64,000 nucleotides of DNA, from positions 62,001 to 126,000 of the forward strand of contig CAVXIT010000007.1 of the NCBI GenBank assembly GCA_963761985.1. Direction: 5' to 3'. The position numbers and the translations under genes are program-made. The notes beneath the pieces were generated by a model. That model saw only the letters and a list, made by a program, of their open reading frames with translations, made no database searches and was not told the origin of the DNA. Below, piece by piece: positions 7,388 through 15,595 of the stretch. Position 1 is the first letter of the stretch. Every line of letters starts with the position of its first letter. This stretch comes from JACCTH01 sp963761985. GTDB taxonomy: Bacteria; Actinomycetota; Acidimicrobiia; Spongiisociales; ZC4RG35.

Positions 7388-9964
7388 TTAGCCGGCGGGC
7401 GGTGGGGCGGCGGCGGCCTGGCCGACGGTGATGTACACCGGGCTCTTGTACGTCATCGCCGTTCCTGGCCCCGGGGTCTGATCGAGAACGACATCGACCT
7501 GGGCGGGGTCGGTGACCGGCACGTAGGTCGCGTACACATCGACCCAGGTCCCAGTTGAATAGATGAAGCGGTTGATCGTTCGGTAGGCCTCGCTGATCGG
7601 TAGGCCGATCACACTCGGCAACGCGCCGCCAGGGACCTGGCCGTTCGAGACATATATACGAATCGGAAGCCCGGCTTCGACTTCTGCTCCCGAACCGAGC
7701 GACTGGAAAACGACGGTGCCCGCGGCCTGCAGCGAGGGAATCGGATTCACACTGGGGATGAGCTTGGCCTCCGTCGCCAACGACACTGCCTCAGCTTCGG
7801 TCTTCCCGATGAGATAGGGAACGATGGTGGTCGGGGGCTTGAGGAACGGCTGGAGCTCCTCTTCGGCCAGGCGTGGAAAGTCGAGTGCTTCGACATCGGT
7901 CAGCACCATCCGCATGAACTCGGCCCAGATCGGAGCAGGGACCGAACCACCAAAGACGCGTTCGTAATACTCACCGTGGATGCGAACGTTGCGGAGGGGA
8001 ACTTGATCTCGCTCGTACCCCACCCAGACCGCGGTCGTGTACTGCGGGACGAAACCGACGTACCAGGCGTCGCGATAATCCTGGTGGGTGCCGGTCTTTC
8101 CACCCTGGGGCCGGCCGATGGCGGCTCGCTCGGCCGTTCCTTCCGCGGTCGGCACCTCGAGCAGCGGGATTCGCGCTGCCTCGGCGATCGGCGCGGCGAT
8201 GACTTGCTGCTGCTCGACCTGGTGCTGGTAGAGCACCTGGCCTTCCTCGTCGAGGATGCGGTCGATTAGATAGGGCTTCGCGTAGAGGCCGTTGGTGGCG
8301 AACGACGAATACGCGGAAGCCATCTCCAGGGTCGAAACCGCGCCGGTCCCCAGCACGATCGAAGGCACCGCGGGCAGCGGTGAAGTGATCCCCATTCGGT
8401 GCGCGGTCTCCACGACCTTCTCCGGCCCTACCTGCAAAGAGAGCTGGGCGTAAACGACATTGATCGAACGAGAGGTCGCTTCCTCGAGGGTGATACGGCC
8501 GGCGCTGGCGCCGGCGTTCGAAACGGTCCACTTGTTGGGATCAGGCCCATCCGAACAGATCGTCGGACAGGTCAGGATGCGAGGGCTCGACCCGTCGTAG
8601 GTGTTGCCGAGGGTGATGCCGTTCTCGAGCGCCGCGACCAGACCGAACGGCTTGAAGGCCGAGCCAGGGTTGCGCCGGCCCTGCACCGCCAGGTCGAACT
8701 GGCTCTGTTCGAAGGGGAGCCCGGAAGCCATCACCTCGACCGCCCCGGTCTGATTGTTGACCATGGTCAAGGCTCCGGTCGGTGAGCAAGAGTTGGCCTC
8801 GGCGTAGGAGCTCAGGTTCTCGATCGGCTCTGAGGGAAAGATGTTCGTGCAGAGTTGGAGGTTCTCTTCGTAGGAATAGAAGGGCAGCCACTCGAGCAGC
8901 AGCGCGTTCGGCTGCTTGCTGCAAGTTGAGATCGATGGTGGTTTCGATCGTGAGGCCGCCGCCCCCGGTGCAGTTGACATCGTCGGATGGGCAACCGAAG
9001 ACGGAGATGGCCCGCTCTTCCTGGGTCGTGCCGAGGAAGTCGAACTCGTGACGAGAGAGGTCGGAGAGCTGCCGCAGGACTTCGGTGCGCACATGTTCCG
9101 CTTCGCCGCGGAATTCGATGTGCTCGAGCACCCCGAGGGGCCGCGACTTGGCGATCTCCGCCTGAGACTCGGTGATCCACTCCTGTTCGAGCATGGTGTC
9201 GATGACGTCGTTGCGCCGATCCAGGACCTGCTCGGGGCGGCGACGGGGGTCGTAGAGAGTCGGGTTGCGGATCAGTACGGCGAGAGTGGCGGCCTGATCC
9301 AGGGTGAGCTCGGCCATCTCGCGGTGGAAGAACTCACGGGCGGCAGTCTTGACACCGTACGCGCCGGCTCCGAAGTACACGGAGTTCATGTAGAACTCGA
9401 GGATCTCGTCCTTCGAAAAGCGCCGTTCGAGTTCGGCGGCGATAAAGGCTTCCTTCACCTTCCGCTCGATCGTGACTTCGTCACCGACGAAGACGTTTTT
9501 CACCACCTGCTGGGTGATGGTCGAACCACCCCGGGTGTTGCCGCTCCGAAAGTTGTCGAGACGCGGCCGAAGCGATGGCCGGGAACGAGACGCCCTGATG
9601 GTCGTAGAAGCCCTTTGTCCTCCGCGGCGAGGATCGCGTGTTGAAGGACCAACGGTACTTCGGCGATCTGGACCGGCTCCGAGTTGCGTCCGTCGTGGAG
9701 TTCACCGATGATTTCTCCGCTCGCCCATATCCGCGATACCCGTGAGAGGTCGGGGAGGGTAAGGCTCAAAGTCTCGACTTCGGGGACGTACTCGGCCCGC
9801 ACTTTGTCGATAGCGGCATATGCGGAGTTGGCTCCCAAAAAGGTGAAGAGGCCGACCCAGGTGCTGCCCAGGAGCGCGATCGAAAGCAGTCCCGCGAGAG
9901 CCGGGAACCAGCGGCCGCGACGCTCGCGCGCTTCCAGTTGGTGGATGAGGGATCGATTCGCCAT
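7388..9964 (-). pseudogene. Class A penicillin-binding protein with PASTA domains (frameshifted as sequenced)
   Basis: Read from the ATG at 9962-9964: short cytoplasmic tail, one membrane helix (about residues 22-45), then a GT51 transglycosylase domain with ILAAEDKGFYDHQGV and GSTITQQVVKN, then a transpeptidase domain with GSAFKPF (SxxK), SRSINVVY (SxN) and GGKTGTHQDYRDAWYVG (KTG), then two C-terminal PASTA-type repeats and a Pro/Ala tail. Three changes of frame are needed, near 9600, 9535 and 8925; every motif is intact in one of the frames. A bifunctional PBP polymerises and cross-links peptidoglycan outside the membrane; PASTA domains bind muropeptide. Because the motifs are unbroken, sequencing indels are likelier than gene loss. 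Divergent from the mutase gene. Confidence 0.85.
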
Positions 9965-10039
9965 AAATCAACGGGCCTAAATCAACCGGATTGGGGTCCC
10001 CGGTAGCATCAAAGGTTACCTCTCGACGTCAGGTATTCC

Positions 10040-11587
10040 TTGCGCACTCCCAGCGGAATCGAAATCGAGGTTGTCTACGACCAGCCCGCCGATCCCGACA
10101 AAATCGGCAGTCCGGGCGATTATCCATTTACCCGCGGCCCCCATCCCACTATGTATCGCGGGCGGCTCTGGACGATGCGTCAGTACGCCGGCTACGGCAA
10201 TGCGGACGCCACCAATCGCCGGTTTCGTGAGCTCCTAGCCGCCGGCCAGACCGGCCTGTCCACAGCCTTCGACCTGCCCACCCAAATGGGACTCGACAGC
10301 GACCATCCGTTGGCCGAGGGAGAGGTCGGCAAGGTCGGAGTGGCGATCGACACCCTCGACGACATGCGCCGCCTCTTTCGGGAGATCCCTCTCTCCGAGG
10401 TGTCCACCTCGATGACGATCAACGCCACGGCTCCGATCCTGCTCCTGCTCTATCAGCTGGTCGCGGAGGAGCAAGGGGTCGATGGCAAGGAAATCCGGGG
10501 CACGGTGCAGAACGACATCCTCAAGGAGTACGTCGCCCGCGGCACCTACATCTACCCGCCGGGGCCGTCGATGCGAATCGTCACCGACGTCTTTTCATAC
10601 GCGGCCAAAGAGCTCCCGGCCTTCAACCCGATTTCGATCTCCGGCTATCACATCCGCGAAGCCGGCGCCACCGCCGCGCAGGAACTCGCCTTCACGATCG
10701 GCCATGGCCTCGCTTACGTGGAAGCCGCCCTGAAAGCCGGCCTCGACATCGACGACTTTGCTCCCCGGCTCTCCTTCTTCTGGAACAGTCACAACCTTTT
10801 CTTCGAGGAGGTAGCCAAGTTTCGTGCAGCCCGCAGATTGTGGGCCGACCTGATGCGGAATGCTTTCGGAGCCAAAGAGGAGCGATCGTGGGCGATGCGG
10901 TTCCACACCCAGACTGCGGGTTCCACTCTGACCGCGCAGCAGACGGGAAACAACGTCGTGCGCACCACCGTCCAGGCCATGGCCGCCATCCTCGGAGGGA
11001 CGCAATCTCTGCACACGAACTCTTTCGACGAGGCCGTTGGACTGCCAACCGACGAATCGGCCCGTCTCGCCTTGCGGACCCAGCAGGTACTTGCCCACGA
11101 ATCCGGCCTCGGCATGACCGTCGATCCGCTGGCCGGCTCCTACTTCGTCGAGGAACTCACCAACCAGCTCGAAGCCTCCGCCCGCTCACTGCTCGAGCAG
11201 ATCGAAAGGATGGGGGGCGCGGTGGCGGCAATCGAGGCGGGGTGGACGCAACGTCAGATCGAAGAAGCCGCCTACGAAGAAGCCCGTCGCCAGGAGTCAG
11301 GCGAATCGATCGTGCTCGGGGTGAACCGATATGTAGTGGGCGATGAGACCGAAGTCCCCATGTTGAGAATCGACCCTGAGCTCGAGCGCGAGCAGAAGGC
11401 GCGACTCGCCCAATGGAAGGCAGAGCGCTCAGCGACTGCATTCGAGTCCGCCCTCAACGCCGTCACCATCGCAGCCGAAGACGGAACCAATTTGCTTTAC
11501 CCCCTGAAGGAAGCTCTTGTCTCCGGTGCAACCTTGGGCGAGTGTTCAGAGGCGATGCGGGCTGTGTTCGGGAGTCACCGACCTTGA
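10040..11587 (+). CDS. B12-dependent acyl-CoA mutase, large (catalytic) subunit
   Basis: 515 aa, the usual length of a stand-alone mutase TIM-barrel subunit without the C-terminal B12-binding domain. Motifs: RGPHPTMYRGRLWTMRQYAG (about 32-51), STAFDLPTQMGLDSDHP (about 73-89), GTVQNDILKEYVAR (about 155-168), PPGPSMRI and SGYHIREAGATAAQE with the catalytic His. The family isomerises methylmalonyl-, isobutyryl-, ethylmalonyl- or hydroxyisobutyryl-CoA; the FDLPTQMG form is common in actinobacterial and archaeal heteromeric enzymes. By eye the residue matching Tyr89 of Propionibacterium methylmalonyl-CoA mutase is His here, while the Arg207 equivalent (SMRI) is kept, so the substrate is uncertain. 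No B12-binding subunit lies in the window. Start is TTG; the 3' end overlaps the next gene as TTGA. Confidence 0.85.
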   Translation: MRTPSGIEIEVVYDQPADPDKIGSPGDYPFTRGPHPTMYRGRLWTMRQYAGYGNADATNRRFRELLAAGQTGLSTAFDLPTQMGLDSDHPLAEGEVGKVGVAIDTLDDMRRLFREIPLSEVSTSMTINATAPILLLLYQLVAEEQGVDGKEIRGTVQNDILKEYVARGTYIYPPGPSMRIVTDVFSYAAKELPAFNPISISGYHIREAGATAAQELAFTIGHGLAYVEAALKAGLDIDDFAPRLSFFWNSHNLFFEEVAKFRAARRLWADLMRNAFGAKEERSWAMRFHTQTAGSTLTAQQTGNNVVRTTVQAMAAILGGTQSLHTNSFDEAVGLPTDESARLALRTQQVLAHESGLGMTVDPLAGSYFVEELTNQLEASARSLLEQIERMGGAVAAIEAGWTQRQIEEAAYEEARRQESGESIVLGVNRYVVGDETEVPMLRIDPELEREQKARLAQWKAERSATAFESALNAVTIAAEDGTNLLYPLKEALVSGATLGECSEAMRAVFGSHRP

Positions 11588-12948
11588 CCACCGACCCAAA
11601 GCGAACCCGCATGCTCATAATCGGCGCCGGTCCGGCCGGGACCGCGGCCGCCACCAATGCGGCCGCGCTAGGCGCGAAGGTCACTTTGGTCGAAGACCAG
11701 ATCGTGGGTGGCGCGGCCCATCTTTGGGACTGCATTCCATCCAAGACAATGGTTGCCACCGCCGTGCGGATCGATTCGATGCGCAACGCACCGCGCCTCG
11801 GGGTGACCGCAGCGCCGGGCAGCATCGACAGTGCCCAACTAGCCGAGCGAATCTCCATCATCTCCGGCGACATCAACCGCAGCTGGGTAGACCTCCTCAC
11901 TAGCCAGGCGGTTGAGATCATCAGCGGCAAGGCCCGCCTGACCGGTCCGAATCAAGCCACCGTCGAAGGTGATGACGGCAACACCTCCATCGGCTTTGAC
12001 ATCTGCCTGCTCTCGACCGGATCGGCTCCCCGCGTCCCGGCGTGGGCCGTCATCGATGGTGAACGAATTCTGACCACCCGTGACGCCTACGACCTCAGCG
12101 AGGTGCCCGAGCGGCTGATCGTTATCGGTTCGGGGGTGACCGGAGTCGAGTTTGTGCACATCTTCGAATCGCTCGGTTCTGCCGTGACCCTGGTGGTGAG
12201 CCGTCAGCAGATCCTTCCCCATCGCGACCCCGAAGTCGCAGCGGTGCTGGAGGAAGACTTCCTCGAAAGGGGAGTGCGACTTGTCATTGGTGCTCGAGCG
12301 GTCGGGATCGATCGCACTGAAAATGGAGTGAGGGTTCGATGCGACGACGGGCGGGTGGTCGAAGGCACGCATGCATTGCTGGCAATCGGCTCGGTCCCGA
12401 ACACGGCTGATCTCGGACTTGGCGAGCTCGGCATCAAGGAGAGCGGCGGGTTCATCCAGGTCGACGAGCATCAGCGCACCTCTGTTCCCCACATCTACGC
12501 CGCGGGCGACTGCACTGGGCAGCTGCTGCTCTCCTCGGTTGCCGCGTTGCAGGGCAAGAAGATCGCCCGCCATGCAATGGGATTGCCGGTCACTCCGATT
12601 GATTACTCCAAGGTGAGCCAGGCGATTTTTACTGAGCCCGAGATCGCCTCGGTAGGCCTTGAAGAGGCCGAGCTGGCCGCGGGAGGTCGGAAGGTGCGCA
12701 CCACCAAGGTGCCGTTTGCCGCCAACGCTCGGGCGGTGCTGCAAGGCAATCCCCGCGGCTTCGTCAAAGTCATGTCGGATCCCGCCACCGGAGTCGTCCT
12801 GGGCGGAAGCATCGTCGGCCACCGCGCCTCGGAGCTGATCGGGATCATGGCCCTCGCAGTCAAAGCGCGGGTCACGGTCAACGTCCTCGTCGACACCCTG
12901 ATGGTCCACCCCTCGCTCTCGGAAGCGATCAGCGAAGCAGCTGAGTGA
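11584..12948 (+). CDS. LpdA-like FAD-dependent NAD(P)H oxidoreductase (disulfide reductase family)
   Basis: 454 aa from the TTG that overlaps the mutase stop (TTGA); an internal ATG at 11611 is an alternative. GAGPAGTAAA near the start binds FAD, GSGVTGVEF (about 182-190) binds NAD(P)H, and AAGDCTGQ (about 300) is the second FAD motif, followed by the dimerisation domain ending MVHPSLSEA. The redox motif of the family (GGTCLNVGCIPSK) reads GGAAHLWDCIPSK, so the first Cys is missing and only the second remains; the C-terminal His-Pro is present. A true lipoamide dehydrogenase is therefore unlikely. It resembles mycobacterial LpdA, characterised as an NAD(P)H-quinone reductase. Translation is probably coupled to the mutase. 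Confidence 0.8.
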   Translation: MTTDPKRTRMLIIGAGPAGTAAATNAAALGAKVTLVEDQIVGGAAHLWDCIPSKTMVATAVRIDSMRNAPRLGVTAAPGSIDSAQLAERISIISGDINRSWVDLLTSQAVEIISGKARLTGPNQATVEGDDGNTSIGFDICLLSTGSAPRVPAWAVIDGERILTTRDAYDLSEVPERLIVIGSGVTGVEFVHIFESLGSAVTLVVSRQQILPHRDPEVAAVLEEDFLERGVRLVIGARAVGIDRTENGVRVRCDDGRVVEGTHALLAIGSVPNTADLGLGELGIKESGGFIQVDEHQRTSVPHIYAAGDCTGQLLLSSVAALQGKKIARHAMGLPVTPIDYSKVSQAIFTEPEIASVGLEEAELAAGGRKVRTTKVPFAANARAVLQGNPRGFVKVMSDPATGVVLGGSIVGHRASELIGIMALAVKARVTVNVLVDTLMVHPSLSEAISEAAE

Positions 12949-13005
12949 GACGTCAGCCTTCTCGACCCATAAGCGTTGAGTCTCCATCGGGGTCCGGCGG
13001 TCGGA

Positions 13006-13178
13006 GTTTCTCCCCCGGAGGGGGGAGAGCCGGCGAAGCCGGGAGGGGGGCGGGCCCGTGGACCCGTGAGGAGCTTTTCCGTTTCGAGTTCTTCGAGAGA
13101 AGCAACATTGCCGCGGAAAAGAAAACGCCCCCCACCCCTTCGCTCCGCTCAGGTACTCCCCCCTCCGGGGGGAGAAAC
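13006..13178. repeat. Palindromic repeat family 1, copy A (paired inverted double-hairpin modules)
   Basis: Between two convergent genes. The left module starts GTTTCTCCCCCGGAGGGGGG, followed by a second small stem (AGCCGGCGAAGCCGG) and GGAGGGGGGCG. The right module, read on the other strand, starts GTTTCTCCCCCCGGAGGGGG, has a different second stem (CTGAGCGGAGCGAAGGGG) and ends GGGGGGCGTTTTC. The modules face each other across about 65 bp of unrelated sequence. Copies at 36960, 59234 and a solo hairpin at 29142 have the same plan. No coding potential; the rest of the 12949-13209 gap shows nothing else. Confidence 0.75.
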
Positions 13179-13209
13179 ACGTTGGTCGCCTAGCGAGTTT
13201 CGTGGCGAG

Positions 13210-14040
13210 TTAGCTGCGAGCTAGCCAACGTTCGTGGGCAGCGGCCACTCGCTTCCACAGGTCTTCGAGAGCGCTAGGAGGCGCGTTGGGGCGAATGGCG
13301 AAGACATCTGCCAAGGCGTCGAACCAGTCGCCCGGAGTATCCAGCGTGGTAGAAGTCGACTCATGCTCTCGACGTCGGGTGAGGACGCATCCCCGGAGAA
13401 TGTCGGTCCCGTTCTCGAGTCGAAGCTGGGCGGTCACGACTCCGGCGAAGCTCGATTCGGGGGACGTCGACAGATGCCGGTGGCGTTCGACGAACGCGTC
13501 CATCTCCACTTGGCCGTGGCGAAAGCTCATGCCCGAGAAGGAGCCGGTGGGATCGTGGGTGAAGTGCCAATCGCCAACCCCATCATCGGTCTCCTCGAAG
13601 CGAAAGGTCATTGGGTTCTGGGCATAGGTGCCCGAGATCATTGGAAGCGGGTCGTACAGCCCGTCGCCAAGTCCCGCGTCCACCCACCAATCTCCATTCG
13701 GGTTCTCGGCCGTTGGGAGGTCATGGGCGACAAGCACCAGGTGATTCGACAACCACTTGACGTCGGGACCCTCGGGTCCATGGACGCCGCCGATGTGGCG
13801 GGTCACGTGATAGCCCAGCGAACCCAACACGAGGGATAAGGCTCCGTTCATCTGATAGCAGTAGCCGCCGCGGCTGTGGTTGGCGATTCGGTCCAGCGAG
13901 CCGGTCGGGTCGATGCTCCAGTTCTCGGACATATGAATCCACACGGATTCGTACGGCACACGTTCGACCCACGCCCGATGGAGCCGGCTCAATGCCTCCG
14001 GCGAGGGAGGCTCCGCCTCGACTCCGATGCGCTTCAGCAC
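13210..14040 (-). CDS. nat: Arylamine N-acetyltransferase family protein
   Basis: 276 aa, the usual NAT length. The catalytic triad is visible: Cys in RGGYCYQMNG (about residue 60), His in SNHLVLV (about 98) and Asp in WWVDAGLGDG (about 113). The N-terminal LHRAWVERVPYES block is also typical. The enzyme transfers acetyl or other acyl groups from CoA to arylamines and hydrazines through a Cys intermediate; in mycobacteria NAT has been linked to propionyl-CoA and cholesterol metabolism, which would suit the acyl-CoA genes around it (inference). Start is a GTG at 14040 with no good alternative. It lies downstream of the CWB2-type lipoprotein gene on the same strand, separated by a family 2 repeat. 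Confidence 0.85.
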   Translation of the reverse strand: MLKRIGVEAEPPSPEALSRLHRAWVERVPYESVWIHMSENWSIDPTGSLDRIANHSRGGYCYQMNGALSLVLGSLGYHVTRHIGGVHGPEGPDVKWLSNHLVLVAHDLPTAENPNGDWWVDAGLGDGLYDPLPMISGTYAQNPMTFRFEETDDGVGDWHFTHDPTGSFSGMSFRHGQVEMDAFVERHRHLSTSPESSFAGVVTAQLRLENGTDILRGCVLTRRREHESTSTTLDTPGDWFDALADVFAIRPNAPPSALEDLWKRVAAAHERWLARS

Positions 14041-14060
14041 GCGCGTACGACGTCCGAATC

Positions 14061-14093
14061 CATCTGATGTCTGAAATCTGACGTCTGATGTCT
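14061..14093. repeat. CTGA-rich repeat family 2, copy 1
   Basis: CATCTGATGTCTGAAATCTG continues to 14093 with two more TCTGAYGT units. It matches 40494-40527 with only two or three differences over 33 nt. It starts immediately after the stop codon of the lipoprotein gene, so it lies in the mRNA 3' region between that gene and nat. Confidence 0.65.
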
Positions 14094-15595
14094 CATTGAT
14101 AGCTCACGTATACCGGTACGGGGTCCAGGGCTAGCACCTCCGCCGGAGTGGCTCCTCCCCGAGGGGTGTCCTCGTCGTAAAAGTTCTTCCAGCCCCAGAG
14201 GAAGTTGTCGCCGCTTGCGGTTAGCGCTGCCCACGTGTCGTATTTGGTGCCGAGTGGCCCTTGGCCGTCCATCTGGATGACAGTCGCCAGTTCAGGACGA
14301 GTGACGATCTGGTCGCGGTTCTCGATCATGTCGAGACGGAACTGGTGAAGCAGGAAGAACTTCTGGGGCAGGTTGTTCTCGCGGACGAGAGCGGCCAACC
14401 ACTCTGAAACCTGGTTGACCTCGGCGCCGTCCACCGAGCCGATCTGGCGAAGATGTACCTGGTCAGGTTCGAGACGCCATTCCGGGTCAAGGGCGAGACC
14501 AACGTGCGGCAGGCGCAGGAACTCTTCGTACTGCTGGGCCTGGGTGAGGAAATCGGTGCGGCCTGGTTGCAAGTCGAGGATCACATAGACATTGTTCGCT
14601 GCGGCGACCTCGATCCACGGCCGGATGACGTCGAGTGACATCTCTTCTGAGTAGTTGTTGTCGTCGCCGGAGAAGGCGGACGCGACTGTGGCGATGATCT
14701 CGAACGACAAGACGACCGGAATCCCGTCGGCCTCATAGCCGGCGGCGATCTCAGCCGCTCTCGCCACGGCTTCCTCCGGGCCCTGCTCTCCCATGACCCC
14801 AAGCGCCGACGTGAGCGGGTTGCCATAGAGCGCCACCAACCTCCGCCCCGGGAACAGTTTGAGCCCGCCACCGGGGAGCTCTGGGGCGTTCACGAGCGCG
14901 CCGCCTTGCCATTCGATGAGCTCGGGATCAAATCCCCCTGCGACGAACATCTCCTGCGCGGGGGTCGATCTCACCGACTTGAGCAACGCCTGGTCGCCAA
15001 GCATGTTGTGTGGATCAGCAAGGACGACCCGGTCACCCCGTAAGCCGGCGACAGCGGTCACCGGAGCGACGAGGTCGGACCTGGTGGCGTCCGCCAGCCA
15101 GATATTTTCGCCTTCCGCGTCATCGGTTGGGTTTCTGCCGGCGGCCGCGATGGCTTCCTGCATAGCGATCGAGTTGCTGGGAATTCCGGCCACCCCATTA
15201 GGGAGGGCGCCCCCAATAACCGAGATCGAGTGTGGTGCGAGGCGGCGCAGCTCGTCCATGACATCGGCGTCAGTCCCTGCGACCAACAGCGGTGCCTTGA
15301 TGGAGGCGGCGTAATCGCCCGCCACTCGTAGCTCCGGCTCGGAGAGGGCCGACACCACCACGACGTGGTCGGCGCAAGCCAGGGTGGCATTGGTCAGAGC
15401 GATCGAGAGCTCAACGGGATCGGCGCTGGTGAAGATCTGCTGATCGGGTTCGATTCGACATTCCCTGGCCGTGGTTGTGGTTATTGCCTCGGTCGTGGTC
15501 GTCGCTAGCGGCCCAGACGTCGGGCTGCTCGTGTCAGCTGCCGAGGTGCAGGAAGACACCAGCAGCCAGGCGATCACCGCCAGCTTTTGGCTCAA
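14093..15595 (-). CDS. Lipoprotein with CWB2-like N-terminal and TIM-barrel-like C-terminal domains
   Basis: 500 aa. The TTG start at 15595 overlaps the carboxylase stop (TTGA). A short signal peptide ends in a lipobox (VSSC, Cys 16), followed by a Thr/Ser-rich linker. Residues about 50-230 contain units such as LTNATLACADHVVVVSAL and APLLVAGTDADVMDELRRL ending HSISVIGG, the pattern of cell-wall-binding repeat 2 (PF04122). Residues about 270-500 have alternating strands and helices (IPVVLSFEIIATV, VYVILDLQPGRTDF, VGLALDPEW, FFLLHQF) suggesting a TIM barrel, perhaps glycosidase-like, but I see no assignable catalytic pair. Predicted location is the outer face of the membrane. Why it is coupled to an acyl-CoA carboxylase operon is unknown. 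Confidence 0.65.
   Translation of the reverse strand: MSQKLAVIAWLLVSSCTSAADTSSPTSGPLATTTTEAITTTTARECRIEPDQQIFTSADPVELSIALTNATLACADHVVVVSALSEPELRVAGDYAASIKAPLLVAGTDADVMDELRRLAPHSISVIGGALPNGVAGIPSNSIAMQEAIAAAGRNPTDDAEGENIWLADATRSDLVAPVTAVAGLRGDRVVLADPHNMLGDQALLKSVRSTPAQEMFVAGGFDPELIEWQGGALVNAPELPGGGLKLFPGRRLVALYGNPLTSALGVMGEQGPEEAVARAAEIAAGYEADGIPVVLSFEIIATVASAFSGDDNNYSEEMSLDVIRPWIEVAAANNVYVILDLQPGRTDFLTQAQQYEEFLRLPHVGLALDPEWRLEPDQVHLRQIGSVDGAEVNQVSEWLAALVRENNLPQKFFLLHQFRLDMIENRDQIVTRPELATVIQMDGQGPLGTKYDTWAALTASGDNFLWGWKNFYDEDTPRGGATPAEVLALDPVPVYVSYQ

Noticed and set aside
11839..12987. Long reverse-strand frame (382 codons) opposite the LpdA-like gene
   Set aside because: It mirrors a well-supported gene, has no recognisable domain, and high GC gives long antisense frames.
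12945..13224. Short frames on both strands in the 12949-13209 gap
   Set aside because: They translate the palindromic repeat (runs of Pro/Gly/Arg) and have no conserved content.
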